A DNA stretch of 64,000 nucleotides from Chryseobacterium sp. OSA05B (GCF_019970065.1 NZ_JAHXYH010000002.1:992001-1056000); one strand, 5' to 3'; shown: positions 52,655-63,109, numbered from the stretch's first letter. A program made the numbers and translations. The notes: generated by a model from the sequence alone, not told the origin.

Positions 52655-54196
52655 ATGTCTAAAATTTGGGTTAAGAAGCCAATGAGCGCTTATGAAGCTG
52701 ATATCAAAAAGAGCCAGCTGAAACGCGTTCTGGGAAAATGGAGCCTTACTGCTATCGGAATCGGGGCAATCATTGGAGGAGGAATTTTTGTACTTACGGG
52801 AACGGGTGCTTATTATAATGCCGGGCCTGCACTGGCACTTTCATTTGTCATCGCGGGAATCGCCTGCGTATTTGCAGCATTATGTTATGCAGAATTTGCT
52901 TCCATTCTTCCTGTAGAAGGATCAGCTTATGCTTACGCTTACGGAACGGTAGGAGAAATCTTCGCCTGGATCATTGGATGGGGGCTTATACTGGAATACG
53001 CTATGGGATCTATGACCGTCGCCGTCTCCTGGTCGGGATATTTTGCGAAACTCCTCAAAATGTTCGGGCTGCATCTTCCAGCTTACCTTACCACAGATCC
53101 GCAGACTTATATAGCGGCAGGAAACTCAGGGTTCTCTATGAACTTACCCGCATTTTTAATTGTTTTCCTTGTGATTTCTATCCTTGTAAGAGGAACAAAA
53201 GGGGCTGCTAAAGCAAATAATTTCATTGTAATTCTTAAAGTTTCCGCTATTATCTTCGTGATCATTGCAGGAGCTTTTATTATTTTAAACTCTGCTGAGC
53301 CATTTAAAAACTGGATTCCTTTCATTCCTGAGCCTACAACCATCACCGAAAACGGGGTCTCACATTCCGCTTACGGTATAGCAGGAGTAGTAGCAGGAGC
53401 ATCTGCAATTTTCTTTGCTTATGTAGGTTTCGATGCCGTTTCCACTCAGGCAGGAGAAGCTATTAACCCTAAAAAAGACGTACCGTTTGCCATCATCGCT
53501 TCGCTGATCATCTGTACACTTTTATATATCCTTGTTTCTTTAGTGTTAACGGGAATGATGCATTATACAGACTTTAACCCGCTTGGGAAATATCCGGATG
53601 CGATCAAAGCTCCAGTAGCGTATGCATTTGATATTGCAGGATATGCATGGGCAGGATACATTATCACCATTGCTGCTACTGTAGGATTGATTTCCGTATT
53701 GATGGTAATGATCATGGGACAGTCAAGAATTTTCTTAGGAATGTCTAAGGATGGATTGATCCCTGCTACTTTTTCAAAAGTAAACCCTAAGACAGGAGTT
53801 CCTACAAAAAACCTTCTTATTTTAGGCGTTGTGATTGCTATTGTAGCTTCTCTTACTCCTATTAATGACCTTGCACACATGACAAGTTTCGGAACTCTGT
53901 TCGCGTTTACGATGGTATGTGTGGCAGTTTGGGTATTGAGAGTAAAAGAACCTGCGTTGCAGAGAAACTTTAAAGTTCCGGCTTTACCGCTTATTGCCTG
54001 TTTAGGTATTGCGATCAACGTTTATCTGATCTTTAACCTGAGCAAAGAAGCACAGATGTATTCTTTCGCATGGCTGATCATCGGATTCTTTGTGTACTTC
54101 CTGTACAGTAAAAAGCACTCTAAACTTCAGAACGGAGGTTACGGAGAAACTTTCAAAGCAGAACAGGAGCCTTTGGAAAAACCTGATCTAGATTAA
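52655..54196 (+). CDS. APC-family amino acid permease
   Basis: 513 residues, 12-13 membrane helices. Helix 1 has IGIGAIIGGGIFVLTG, the substrate carboxylate-binding glycine loop of APC transporters. Helix 6 region is FFAYVGFDAVSTQAGEAINPKKDVPFAI, typical of the cationic amino acid transporter (CAT/YfnA) branch. Imports an amino acid by proton symport or exchange. Monocistronic; terminator at 54212. Confidence 0.93.
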   Translation: MSKIWVKKPMSAYEADIKKSQLKRVLGKWSLTAIGIGAIIGGGIFVLTGTGAYYNAGPALALSFVIAGIACVFAALCYAEFASILPVEGSAYAYAYGTVGEIFAWIIGWGLILEYAMGSMTVAVSWSGYFAKLLKMFGLHLPAYLTTDPQTYIAAGNSGFSMNLPAFLIVFLVISILVRGTKGAAKANNFIVILKVSAIIFVIIAGAFIILNSAEPFKNWIPFIPEPTTITENGVSHSAYGIAGVVAGASAIFFAYVGFDAVSTQAGEAINPKKDVPFAIIASLIICTLLYILVSLVLTGMMHYTDFNPLGKYPDAIKAPVAYAFDIAGYAWAGYIITIAATVGLISVLMVMIMGQSRIFLGMSKDGLIPATFSKVNPKTGVPTKNLLILGVVIAIVASLTPINDLAHMTSFGTLFAFTMVCVAVWVLRVKEPALQRNFKVPALPLIACLGIAINVYLIFNLSKEAQMYSFAWLIIGFFVYFLYSKKHSKLQNGGYGETFKAEQEPLEKPDLD

Positions 54197-54211
54197 AAAA
54201 ACATACAATCA

Positions 54212-54239
54212 AAATCCGCAGATTACTGCGGATTTTTTA
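54212..54239 (+). terminator. Terminator of the APC permease gene
   Basis: AAATCCGCAG (54212-54221) with CTGCGGATTT (54226-54235), loop ATTA, then T's. The -7-like sequence of the next gene overlaps its 3' end. Confidence 0.83.
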
Positions 54240-54251
54240 TTTTTGTCTTAT

Positions 54252-55265
54252 ATGAAAAAGCTCATCCTCATTGTATTTTCCTTTCTGGGAATTTTTACAT
54301 TTTCTCAACACATAGAAAGTTTCGAGACAATTCTTAATGATAAAATAAGCATCCGTGCTCTGGAAGTTGATGGCGGAAAGGTCTGGTACAGCGGAACAGA
54401 TTCAAAGTTCGGGTTCGTTGATTTGAAGAATGTCAAAAATCAGAAACAGATCAGATTATCTGAAAAGAAGCTTCAGTTCAGAACGCTGGCGCAGGATAAA
54501 AACTCTTTTTATGCCATCAATATTGAGAGTCCGGCTTATTTTTTTAAAATTGATAAAAAAAGTTTAACATCAGAAACTGTATTCACTGATACGGTGAAAA
54601 CCGCTTTTTATGATGCTCTGCATTTTGTGAATGATAAGCTGGCTTATACCTTCAGTGATTCTGATAAGGATAATATGCTCAAGTTAGCCGTCTACAAAAA
54701 TGGCAAATGGAATATGTTCAAAAATAATGTACAGCTGAATAGTGGTGAAGCCGCATTTGCAGCAAGCAATACCAATATCGCTTCCACAAAAAAATATCTG
54801 TGGATTGCCACAGGAGGGAAATCTTCACGAATTTTAAGGTTAAATTTTAAAACTGAAAAAATTGAAACATTCAACACGCCTTTTATTCAGGGAGAATCTT
54901 CCCAGGGAATGTATTCAATAGATTTTTATGATGACAGATTCGGGGTGGCAGTAGGTGGAGATTACACCAAGCAGGACGCTAATGTCAATAATATTGCCAC
55001 GACAAACGATGGCGGCGAAAGCTGGCAGATTCAGGCTTCCGGACAAAATGCGGGCTATACGACCTGTGTGAAGATCAAACCCGGTTCAAAGGGTAAAGAA
55101 ATGATTTCAGTAGGGGATCAACATATCAGCTATTCTTCTGATTTCGGGAAAACGTGGAAGAAAATTTCAGATGAAAAAGGATTCTTTGTCTGCAGTTGGA
55201 TAAATGGAAATACTGTTGTTTTTGCAGGAAAAGACAGGATTTCTTTGATGAAATTGAAGTTTTAA
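54252..55265 (+). CDS. Secreted beta-propeller (BNR/sortilin-like) protein
   Basis: 337 residues from ATG 54252; a TTG three codons earlier is in frame. Signal peptide 1-18 (FTFSQH). Repeated four-strand blades with BNR-type turns: ATTNDGGESWQIQASG and SYSSDFGKTWKKISDE match the SxDGGxTW motif. Resembles YCF48/oxidoreductase-type propellers found in flavobacteria; no enzymatic residue can be assigned. Starts 12 bases after the permease terminator. Confidence 0.75.
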   Translation: MKKLILIVFSFLGIFTFSQHIESFETILNDKISIRALEVDGGKVWYSGTDSKFGFVDLKNVKNQKQIRLSEKKLQFRTLAQDKNSFYAINIESPAYFFKIDKKSLTSETVFTDTVKTAFYDALHFVNDKLAYTFSDSDKDNMLKLAVYKNGKWNMFKNNVQLNSGEAAFAASNTNIASTKKYLWIATGGKSSRILRLNFKTEKIETFNTPFIQGESSQGMYSIDFYDDRFGVAVGGDYTKQDANVNNIATTNDGGESWQIQASGQNAGYTTCVKIKPGSKGKEMISVGDQHISYSSDFGKTWKKISDEKGFFVCSWINGNTVVFAGKDRISLMKLKF

Positions 55266-55411
55266 CCGAATGAAAGCATCACTGCATCAGAATTGTAAAT
55301 CTTACGTATAGAATTTATCATTCTTAGAGAAATTCCCATAACCACCGTATTTAGACTCATTATAAAATACGGCCTAATATATTTCATGGTTTAAAATTCA
55401 TAACTAATGGT

Positions 55412-55419
55412 TAATTTTG
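55412..55419 (+). promoter_or_regulatory. -7 element upstream of hemN
   Basis: TAATTTTG (TAnnTTTG), 57 bases before the hemN ATG. Confidence 0.5.
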
Positions 55420-55476
55420 CAGGATGAAACTGGTGTAGTCCCAATTTCATGATTCGATAATATTTTAAATTTTGAA

Positions 55477-56835
55477 ATGAATTCTTTAATAGATAAGTAT
55501 AATATTCCCGGACCGCGTTACACCTCTTATCCCACTGTTCCTTATTGGGACGAAACTACATTTTCTCCCGAAAAATGGAGGGAGACGGTGATCAGGTCTT
55601 TTCATGAGAGCAATGCAGAGGAGGGGATTTCTATTTATATTCACCTGCCTTTCTGCGAGGCATTGTGTACATTCTGTGCCTGTCACAAGCGTATTACAAA
55701 ACAGCACAGCGTTGAAATCCCATATCTGGAAAGCGTTTTAAAGGAGTGGAAACTCTATCTGGAGCTTTTTGAAGAAAAACCTAAACTGAAGGAACTTCAC
55801 TTAGGAGGGGGTACGCCTACATTTTTCTCACCTAAGAACTTAAAAACCTTATTGGAAGGGATTTTTGAAACGGTGGAAATTGCAGAACATCCTGAGTTTT
55901 CTTTTGAAGGACATCCGAATAATACGACAAGAGATCACCTACAGACCTTATATGATCTTGGATTCAGAAGAGTGAGTTTTGGTGTTCAGGATTACGATCC
56001 TAAAGTTCAGAAGGCCATCAACAGAATTCAGTCTTTTGAAAACGTGAAAAATGTAACGGAATGGGCTAAGGAAATCGGTTACCGTGGAATCAGCCATGAT
56101 CTTGTCTTTGGACTTCCGCACCAATCCTGGGATGCTATGGAACATACGATCAGAAAAACAATGGAGCTTAAGCCGGACAGACTGGCATTCTATTCCTACG
56201 CACATGTTCCATGGGTGAAAGGAGTGGGACAGAGAGGTTTTGATGAAAACGATCTTCCAAGCGGTGAAGAAAAGCGTCGTCTCTATGAAGACGGGAAAAA
56301 ACTTCTTGAGGATTTAGGATATATTGAAGTGGGAATGGACCATTTTTCTCTGGAGCACGATGATCTTTACCAATCCCTGATTTATAAAAAACTTCACAGA
56401 AACTTTATGGGCTATACATCAAGCAATACGCAATTGATGGTAGGTCTTGGAATGTCTGCTATTTCAGATTCCTGGTATGCTTTTGCCCAGAATGTGAAAA
56501 CGGTGGAAGAATACCAGAAGATCGTGGAAGAAGGTCAGATTCCGGTAGTAAAAGGGCATATTCTGGATGAAGAAGATCTTACGGTGAGAAGACATATTCT
56601 GAATCTGATGTGCCAGCTTGAAACTACCTTTACGGATAAAAATTCGTTCCCTGAACTGGAGAATGCATTTGAAATGCTGGAGGAAATGGAGAAGGATGAA
56701 CTGGTGGAGATCTACGATAATCAAATCAAGATCACAGAAAAAGGAAGAGCATTTACGAGAAATGTCGCGATGGTATTTGATCTCAGAATGATGAGAAACA
56801 AACCGGAAACTAGAATTTTCTCAATGACGATATAA
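55477..56835 (+). CDS. hemN: Oxygen-independent coproporphyrinogen III oxidase
   Basis: 452 residues. Radical SAM enzyme with Cys60-x3-Cys64-x2-Cys67 (FCEALCTFCACHKRI), preceded by YTSYPTVPYW, which marks true HemN over HemW. Further marks: LHLGGGTPTFF and FGVQDYDPKVQKAINR. Decarboxylates coproporphyrinogen III to protoporphyrinogen IX in haem synthesis without oxygen. Preceded by TAnnTTTG at 55412, ended by a strong terminator. Confidence 0.96.
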   Translation: MNSLIDKYNIPGPRYTSYPTVPYWDETTFSPEKWRETVIRSFHESNAEEGISIYIHLPFCEALCTFCACHKRITKQHSVEIPYLESVLKEWKLYLELFEEKPKLKELHLGGGTPTFFSPKNLKTLLEGIFETVEIAEHPEFSFEGHPNNTTRDHLQTLYDLGFRRVSFGVQDYDPKVQKAINRIQSFENVKNVTEWAKEIGYRGISHDLVFGLPHQSWDAMEHTIRKTMELKPDRLAFYSYAHVPWVKGVGQRGFDENDLPSGEEKRRLYEDGKKLLEDLGYIEVGMDHFSLEHDDLYQSLIYKKLHRNFMGYTSSNTQLMVGLGMSAISDSWYAFAQNVKTVEEYQKIVEEGQIPVVKGHILDEEDLTVRRHILNLMCQLETTFTDKNSFPELENAFEMLEEMEKDELVEIYDNQIKITEKGRAFTRNVAMVFDLRMMRNKPETRIFSMTI

Positions 56836-56840
56836 AACAA

Positions 56841-56869
56841 AAGCGGTTCCATCGGAACCGCTTTTTTAT
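56841..56869. terminator. Bidirectional-type terminator after hemN
   Basis: AAGCGGTTCC (56841-56850) with GGAACCGCTT (56854-56863), loop ATC, then T's. Between convergent genes. Confidence 0.87.
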
Positions 56870-56885
56870 TGAGTAAAATAGTGTG

Positions 56886-58256
56886 TCATTTAATAATAAG
56901 TTTCTGGCTGTAAGATTTCACATCTCCCGATTTTATAATCAGATAATAAACTCCCGGAGAAATTCCTGTAATATCAAGACTGCCGTCATTTTCAATTTTC
57001 GCTTTTTCTAAAACTATTTTCCCCTCCGTACTGATCAGGTCTGCCGTGCTGTTTCTGTCTGTAAGACCTTCAATGAAAACTTTTTCAGAAGCCGGATTAG
57101 GATGAATACTTATAGGGTTAAATTCAGAAGTTTCGTCTGTTCCCAGAGTTCCGGTGGTGACTTTAAATATCTTCCCGCTGGTTACAGCTGCTACAAAAAG
57201 TTCTTTCTGGGAATTCTGTCCGAAAGTAGAGAAATTATTTCCTGCACTCGCAGGTCCCCAAACAATAGAATTATCGGGATTTAATATTCCGATCTGGGTA
57301 GAACAGTAATCAGCGAAGAAATATTTCCCCTGAAGCGATGGATATTGGGTTCCTCTGTACACATAACCACCGGTTATAGAACATTTTCCGCCGGAATGGT
57401 TATACACGGCCACCGGGAACGTCATTGTTGCCATCGCAGCGCATCCTGCCGTATTGTAAGCATTGTTACCTTCATAACAGCGCCATCCGTAATTAATTCC
57501 TGCCTGTGTAATGGGCATTCTGTTTATTTCTTCAATCTGTCCCTGGCCTACATCAGCGATCATGACATTTCCTGTGGTGGTGTCAAATGAAAATTTCCAC
57601 GCATTTCTAAGTCCATACGACCAGATTTCATCAGCTCCGGTCACTAAATTTCCTGCAAAAGGATTTCCGGGTGGAATATTATAGGGTCCTGTGGCATTCA
57701 CATCTATTCTCAGCATTTTTCCCAGTAGTGAATTGATATTTTGGGAATTGTTGCCGGGATCTCCGCCGCTTCCGCCATCTCCTGTCACCACCCAAAGATT
57801 TCCATCGGGTGCAAAATGAATACTTCCGCCATTGTGATTGTCAAATGGTTTTGGAATATTCAGAAGGATCTTTTCAGTGGTAGGATCTGCGAGGTCCGGA
57901 TTGGTAGGGTTTACGGAATATCTCGCTACGATAATATTTCCTGCCGTATTGTTGTAGTAGACAAAGAAATATCCGTTGGTCGCATATTGAGGATGGAAAG
58001 CAAGACCCAGAAGACCCCGTTCTCCACCATAAAGAACTTTGGAACTGATGTTCATAAAATCAGCGCTGTTGATCGTTCCATTGGGCTGGATGATCTTAAT
58101 GATTCCGTCCTGCTGGACGACGAAGAGACGGGTATCATTGGCGTTCGTAATCTCAACGGGACTGGTAAGCCCGGACGCAAATTCTACTAAATTAATGCTT
58201 TGAGAATTAGCAATTAAAGAAGAAAAGATGCACAAAGTAAAAAATAGTTTTTTCAT
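56886..58256 (-). CDS. Secreted PQQ-dependent sugar dehydrogenase-like protein with T9SS domain
   Basis: 456 residues. Signal peptide 1-18. Six-bladed propeller of the glucose/sorbosone dehydrogenase (GSDH) family: LVEFASGLTSPVEITNANDT, GERGLLGLAFHPQYATNGYFF, HNGGSIHFAPDGNLWVVTGDGG, YGLRNAWKFSFD and GINYGWRCYEGN. The C-terminal 75 residues are a T9SS type A sorting domain (ISIHPNPASEKVFIEGL, ISPGVYYLIIKSGDVKSYSQKLIIK). Probably surface-attached or released; PQQ use is inferred from family. Confidence 0.9.
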   Translation of the reverse strand: MKKLFFTLCIFSSLIANSQSINLVEFASGLTSPVEITNANDTRLFVVQQDGIIKIIQPNGTINSADFMNISSKVLYGGERGLLGLAFHPQYATNGYFFVYYNNTAGNIIVARYSVNPTNPDLADPTTEKILLNIPKPFDNHNGGSIHFAPDGNLWVVTGDGGSGGDPGNNSQNINSLLGKMLRIDVNATGPYNIPPGNPFAGNLVTGADEIWSYGLRNAWKFSFDTTTGNVMIADVGQGQIEEINRMPITQAGINYGWRCYEGNNAYNTAGCAAMATMTFPVAVYNHSGGKCSITGGYVYRGTQYPSLQGKYFFADYCSTQIGILNPDNSIVWGPASAGNNFSTFGQNSQKELFVAAVTSGKIFKVTTGTLGTDETSEFNPISIHPNPASEKVFIEGLTDRNSTADLISTEGKIVLEKAKIENDGSLDITGISPGVYYLIIKSGDVKSYSQKLIIK

Positions 58257-58437
58257 AATATTTTGATATTTAGTGTATTGATAAGTGAATGAAAATTTTA
58301 TACCAATCGGAATTTGAAAATTTCATTACGATAAGTAGAAAAAATTATTAAATCTTAAATAGAAATTAAAACCCCGATATATCTGAAAATAAACCATTTC
58401 TGCTGTTAAAAAATTCATAAAATAATAATAAAATCAT

Positions 58438-58445
58438 TATATTTG
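58438..58445 (+). promoter_or_regulatory. -7 element of secDF
   Basis: TATATTTG (TAnnTTTG), 29 bases before the ATG at 58475. Confidence 0.55.
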
Positions 58446-58474
58446 CCGACTTAATTTAACGTAGTTATAACAAA

Positions 58475-61384
58475 ATGCAAGGAAAAGGACTTATTACAAT
58501 TGTTGCTATTGTACTAGGGTTAATTTGCTTAAATGAGCTATTACCAACTTGGTACGCCAGCAAAATTGAAAGGCAGGCGACTGCTGTTGCAGGAGACAAT
58601 CCGGAAAAGTATCAGAAAGAAATTACAAGACTTTCTAAAGATACTTTGAACCTGGGATTCACAAAACTTTATTACACTAAAGCCAAAGACAAGGAAATGA
58701 AACTTGGTCTTGACTTGAAAGGTGGGATCAACGTTCTTTTGGAAATTAACCAAAGAGACCTGGTGAATGATTTAACGAATTATTCTACCAATCCTGTTCT
58801 TATCGAGGCTTTAAACAAGACAGATGAAGTTCAGAAGAATTCTACAAGATCTTATATTGATAACTTCTTTGATCAGTTTGAAGCGATCAACAAAGCAAAA
58901 GGAACAAACCTTAAGCTTGCTGATCCTGAACTTTTCGGGAATACCAATTTATCAGAAATCAGATATAATACTTCTGATGAGCAGGTAAAAAGTATCATCA
59001 AGAGAAGAATTGATCTTTCTGTAGGAACAGCTTTCGAAGTAATCAGAACCAGAATCGATAAAATGGGTGCTGTGCAGCCCAACGTTCAGAGAGTACCTGG
59101 TACTGCGAGAATTTCTGTTGAAATGCCTGGTATGAAAGATATCGATAAAGTGAAGAAAATGCTTCAGACTTCCGCAAAACTTCAGTTCTGGGAAGTACAG
59201 CAGGTTCCTGAAATTGCACCTTATTTCCAGACATTGACGACAATGGTTGGAATCAAAGGTGATTCTATGGGAGTTGCGAAGAACATTAACTTCATGAATC
59301 TTCTAAACCTTGACAAACTAAGATCAAATGGTGTTGCAAGTGTAAAACTTTCTGATACAGCTGCTGTAAACAAAATTTTGAACAGCAAAGTAGGTCAGTC
59401 TTTACGTCCTTCCAACATTAAATATACACAGTTCATGTGGGGTTACAAGCCTGAAGGTACAGATACTGAAAGTTTAGTATTGTATGCCATCAGAGGTAAC
59501 ATCAACCAAAAAGCTCCTGTAGACGGTGCTGTTGAAACGGCGAGCATCAGCTATGATGAGCTGAGCAGAGTAGTAGTAGATATGCAGATGGATTCTAAAG
59601 GTGCTAAAGAATGGAAAACATTAACTGAGAAAAACGTAGGTAAGCCGGTAGCGGTAACATTGGATGGCAGAGTATATACTGCACCAAACGTTGTCAGCGC
59701 TATTCCTAACGGTAGAACTCAGATCTCAGGTAACTTCTCTCAGGAGGAAGCTAAAGAACTGGTAGACGTTTTAGGAGCGGGTAAGTTACCTGCTGGAGCA
59801 AAAGTAGTTCAGGCTACCGTAGTAGGACCGTCATTAGGACAGGAGTCTATTAATGCAGGGGTGATCTCATTTGCTATCGCATTTTTAATTATCATTGTTT
59901 ATATCATCTTCTATTACGGTGGTGCAGGTGTGTACGCGGTAATTGCAATGATTGTTAACTTATTCTATATTTTCGGAATTATGGATTCCGGAGACTTTAC
60001 ACTTACGCTTCCTGGTATCGCGGGTATTGTACTGACGATGGCCATGGCGGTGGATACCAACGTAATTATTTACGAAAGAACGAAAGAAGAACTATTCGCA
60101 GGCAAGAGCATTTTAGAAGCTTATAAGGATGGTTTCAAACATGCATTAAGCGCGATTGTTGATGGTCACTTAACGACTTTATTGACAGCGGGTGTACTTT
60201 TCTTATTCGGAACAGGACCTATTAAAGGATTTGCTTTGACCTTAGGAATTGGTATCTTAATGACATTCTTTACATCTGTATTGCTTTCAAGAGTAATGAT
60301 CTTCTCAAGACTTCACAAAGGAAAACAGCTTTCTGTTTGGACTGCTCCAACGAAAAACCTATTCAGAAATACATGGATCGATTTCATTGGAAAGAGAAAA
60401 TATGCATACATTGTTTCAGGTATTTTGACAGTAATTTGCGTAGCATCTATTGCGATCCACGGATTTAAATATGGTATCGACTTTACAGGAGGTAGAAACT
60501 ATGTGGTAAGATTTGACAAAGATGTCAACGCTGAAGATATCGAACAGAACTTGGTAAAAGTATTCAAAACTGAAGACGGTAAAAACTCTTCTGTGGAAGC
60601 TAAAACGTTCGGAAATGACAGACAGCTGAAAATCTCTACAGATTACCTTATTGAAGATGAATCTTTAAAAGCTGACCAGACGGTAGAACAGAAATTATAC
60701 GAAGGATTAAAAACCAGCTTACCGGCTAACACTACATTGCATGATTTCAAATCTGCAGATAAAGAGCATGCAGGAATTATCTCTTCTGAAAAAGTAGGAC
60801 CTACGGTTGCAGATGATATCAAAACTCATGGTATTCTTGCGGTAGTAGCTGCTTTGGCGGGGATCTTTATCTACATCTTGCTGAGATTTAGAAAATGGCA
60901 ATTCTCATTGGGTGCTGTTGTGGCACTATTCCATGATGCGGTAATTATTTTAGGAGCGTATTCATTGCTTCACAAATTTATGCCGTTCAACATGGAGATC
61001 AATCAGGATTTCGTTGCAGCGATCCTTACGGTACTAGGATACTCCATCAATGATACCGTTATTATCTTCGATAGAATTAGAGAATACCTAAGAGAGAAGA
61101 AAGCTTTAACGCTAGCTGGATTATTTGATGACTCTATCTCAAGTACATTGGGTAGAACGTTCAACACTTCATTCACAACGATTCTTGTGATCTTAGCGAT
61201 CTTTATCTTTGGTGGTGATAACTTAAGAGGATTTATGTTTGCGATGTTAATCGGTATTGGATTCGGTACCTATTCATCCATCTTTATTGCATCGGCTATC
61301 GCTTATGACTTCCTTAAGACAGGAAAAGAAGACGAGGTACACGGCAAAACGACAAGTACGAAAGAAGTACTTGCTTCAAAATAA
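58475..61384 (+). CDS. secDF: Fused protein translocase subunits SecD and SecF
   Basis: 969 residues, about 12 membrane helices. SecD half: DLKGGINVLLEI, long P1 periplasmic domain, GIAGIVLTMAMAVDTNVIIYERTKEEL. SecF half from about 640: GIDFTGGRNYVVRF, then LTVLGYSINDTVIIFDRIREYLREKK. It uses the proton gradient to help pull preproteins across the inner membrane after SecYEG. The fusion is the normal form in Flavobacteriia. A large insertion relative to E. coli SecD lies at about 90-180. Preceded by TAnnTTTG at 58438. Confidence 0.96.
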   Translation: MQGKGLITIVAIVLGLICLNELLPTWYASKIERQATAVAGDNPEKYQKEITRLSKDTLNLGFTKLYYTKAKDKEMKLGLDLKGGINVLLEINQRDLVNDLTNYSTNPVLIEALNKTDEVQKNSTRSYIDNFFDQFEAINKAKGTNLKLADPELFGNTNLSEIRYNTSDEQVKSIIKRRIDLSVGTAFEVIRTRIDKMGAVQPNVQRVPGTARISVEMPGMKDIDKVKKMLQTSAKLQFWEVQQVPEIAPYFQTLTTMVGIKGDSMGVAKNINFMNLLNLDKLRSNGVASVKLSDTAAVNKILNSKVGQSLRPSNIKYTQFMWGYKPEGTDTESLVLYAIRGNINQKAPVDGAVETASISYDELSRVVVDMQMDSKGAKEWKTLTEKNVGKPVAVTLDGRVYTAPNVVSAIPNGRTQISGNFSQEEAKELVDVLGAGKLPAGAKVVQATVVGPSLGQESINAGVISFAIAFLIIIVYIIFYYGGAGVYAVIAMIVNLFYIFGIMDSGDFTLTLPGIAGIVLTMAMAVDTNVIIYERTKEELFAGKSILEAYKDGFKHALSAIVDGHLTTLLTAGVLFLFGTGPIKGFALTLGIGILMTFFTSVLLSRVMIFSRLHKGKQLSVWTAPTKNLFRNTWIDFIGKRKYAYIVSGILTVICVASIAIHGFKYGIDFTGGRNYVVRFDKDVNAEDIEQNLVKVFKTEDGKNSSVEAKTFGNDRQLKISTDYLIEDESLKADQTVEQKLYEGLKTSLPANTTLHDFKSADKEHAGIISSEKVGPTVADDIKTHGILAVVAALAGIFIYILLRFRKWQFSLGAVVALFHDAVIILGAYSLLHKFMPFNMEINQDFVAAILTVLGYSINDTVIIFDRIREYLREKKALTLAGLFDDSISSTLGRTFNTSFTTILVILAIFIFGGDNLRGFMFAMLIGIGFGTYSSIFIASAIAYDFLKTGKEDEVHGKTTSTKEVLASK

Positions 61385-61405
61385 GATCAACTACAATAAA
61401 TAAGT

Positions 61406-61437
61406 AAAGACCGTTTCGAAAGAAGCGGTCTTTTTTT
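61406..61437 (+). terminator. Terminator of secDF
   Basis: AAAGACCGTTTC (61406-61417) with GAAGCGGTCTTT (61422-61433), loop GAAA, one G-T pair, then T's. Confidence 0.87.
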
Positions 61438-61800
61438 GTGGTCGGGTTTTCGGGATGCGGGATGCGAGGTTTGAGTGTTTGAGTGTTTGAAGGGTTCGAG
61501 ATTTGGGGATTTGTGTTTAAAAAAATTAATATTTAAAATTCAAGGTTTAAAGGTATATTTATAGCGTTTTGGAAGTAAAGTTTTGAGTATAAGAATTTTT
61601 AAATATGAGCAATGAGAGGCTTGTTTTTTTTTTTATCTTACACCTCAAAACACGAATCCTGTACTCCTAATCTCGAAAAACTCGTATCCCGAAACACGAA
61701 CCTTGGTATCCCGTAACTCTAAACCCCAAAACGCTCAAACCCTCAGACTCTCAAACTTAGCCTTCCAAACCCCAAAATTTAGAACCATTATATTTCAGAT
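61438..61800. repeat. Word-repeat region forming a large imperfect inverted repeat
   Basis: The left part has TTTCGGGATGCGGGATGCG, then TTTGAGTGTTTGAGTGTTTG. The right part has their inverse-complement relatives: CTCGTATCCCGAAACACG, TATCCCGTAACTC, GCTCAAACCCTCAGACTC. No coding frame. Similar words occur at 31300-31370 and 32825-32870. Confidence 0.65.
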
Positions 61801-61805
61801 TTGAT

Positions 61806-61813
61806 TAATTTTG
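61806..61813 (+). promoter_or_regulatory. -7 element of the Tet-type MFS gene
   Basis: TAATTTTG (TAnnTTTG), 7 bases before the ATG at 61821, so the leader is very short. Confidence 0.5.
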
Positions 61814-61820
61814 CAGCACT

Positions 61821-63038
61821 ATGGAAAATTCAAGGAAAAAAGCAGCCATCGGCTTTATATTTATCACTCTGCTCATCGACATCACGGGATGGGGAATCAT
61901 TATTCCTGTAGTTCCCAAATTAATTGAGGAACTGATTCATGCCGATATCAGTGAAGCGGCAAAATATGGCGGCTGGCTTGGTTTTGCCTATGCATTTACC
62001 CAGTTTATCTTTTCTCCGGTGGTAGGAAACCTGAGTGACAAATACGGAAGGAGACCCATTATTCTGATCTCGCTTTTTGGTTTTGCAGTAGATTATATTT
62101 TCCTTGCATTAGCTCCAACCATTTGGTGGCTTTTTCTCGGAAGGGTTATTGCCGGAATCACAGGAGCCAGTGTAACAACGGCCAGTGCCTATATTGCGGA
62201 TATTTCTACAGATGAAGACAGAGCTAAAAACTTTGGACTCATCGGAGCTGCATTCGGTCTTGGATTTATTATAGGACCGGTATTAGGGGGAGTTTTGGGA
62301 CATTATGGAGCCAGAGTACCTTTCTATGCAGCGGCTGGTTTGTGTCTATTAAATTTCCTTTACGGTTACTTTGTTCTTCCTGAAAGTTTAGATAAAGATA
62401 AAAGAAGGGAATTCGACTGGAAACGTGCCAATCCTATTGGTTCATTTAAATTCTTAGGGAAGCACCCGGAAATTTCAGGATTGATCTTTGCCCTGATCTT
62501 AATCTATATTGCAGGCCATGCTGTACAGAGCAACTGGAGCTTTTTCACCATGTATAAATTTAACTGGACCGAAAGGATGGTTGGTATTTCACTGGGTGTC
62601 GTAGGTCTTTTAGTAGGCTTGGTACAGGGTGTTCTGATACGCTGGACAACTCCAAGGCTAGGTGAGGAAAAAAGTATTTATTACGGATTAGCGCTGTATG
62701 CATTTGGAATGCTTCTGTTTGCTTTTGCTACAGAAGGCTGGATGATGTTTGCCTTCCTGGTGCCTTATTGTCTGGGGGGAATCTGTGGACCTGCGCTTCA
62801 GTCGGTGATCACGAAAAGTGTTCCGTCTAATGAGCAAGGTGAACTTCAGGGGGCTCTGACCAGTTTGATGAGTGCTACTTCCATTGTGGGACCTCCATTG
62901 ATGACCAATTTGTTTTACTTCTTTACGCATGATGAAGCGCCTTTTGAGTTTTCAGGGGCACCGTTTTTCCTGGCGTTTATTTTAATGGCGATTAGTGTGG
63001 TGATGACCTATTATGCTTTTCAGAAACAGAAAAAATGA
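61821..63038 (+). CDS. MFS exporter, tetracycline-resistance (TCR/TetA-like) family
   Basis: 405 residues, 12 membrane helices. Motif [15 protein letters not shown] between helices 2 and 3 and motif C-like [16 protein letters not shown] in helix 5, typical of drug:H+ antiporters. Closest in pattern to chromosomal TCR/Tet proteins found throughout Bacteroidota, which are usually of unknown substrate. Presence alone does not show tetracycline resistance. Followed 71 bases later by an AraC regulator. Confidence 0.9.
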   Translation: MENSRKKAAIGFIFITLLIDITGWGIIIPVVPKLIEELIHADISEAAKYGGWLGFAYAFTQFIFSPVVGNLSDKYGRRPIILISLFGFAVDYIFLALAPTIWWLFLGRVIAGITGASVTTASAYIADISTDEDRAKNFGLIGAAFGLGFIIGPVLGGVLGHYGARVPFYAAAGLCLLNFLYGYFVLPESLDKDKRREFDWKRANPIGSFKFLGKHPEISGLIFALILIYIAGHAVQSNWSFFTMYKFNWTERMVGISLGVVGLLVGLVQGVLIRWTTPRLGEEKSIYYGLALYAFGMLLFAFATEGWMMFAFLVPYCLGGICGPALQSVITKSVPSNEQGELQGALTSLMSATSIVGPPLMTNLFYFFTHDEAPFEFSGAPFFLAFILMAISVVMTYYAFQKQKK

Positions 63039-63109
63039 TAAAAAGCTGATCAAAAAACTTTGATGAGGGTAATTGAAAGCCTGGAATTATTTTAAACTAA
63101 ACAGATCTT

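Noticed and set aside
57741..58190. 149-codon frame opposite the PQQ-type dehydrogenase
   Set aside because: Antisense shadow within a well-supported secreted protein gene.
61821..63038. Calling the MFS gene a tetracycline-resistance determinant
   Set aside because: Motif A and helix pattern show the family only; chromosomal relatives are often not resistance genes, and no mobile context is visible.
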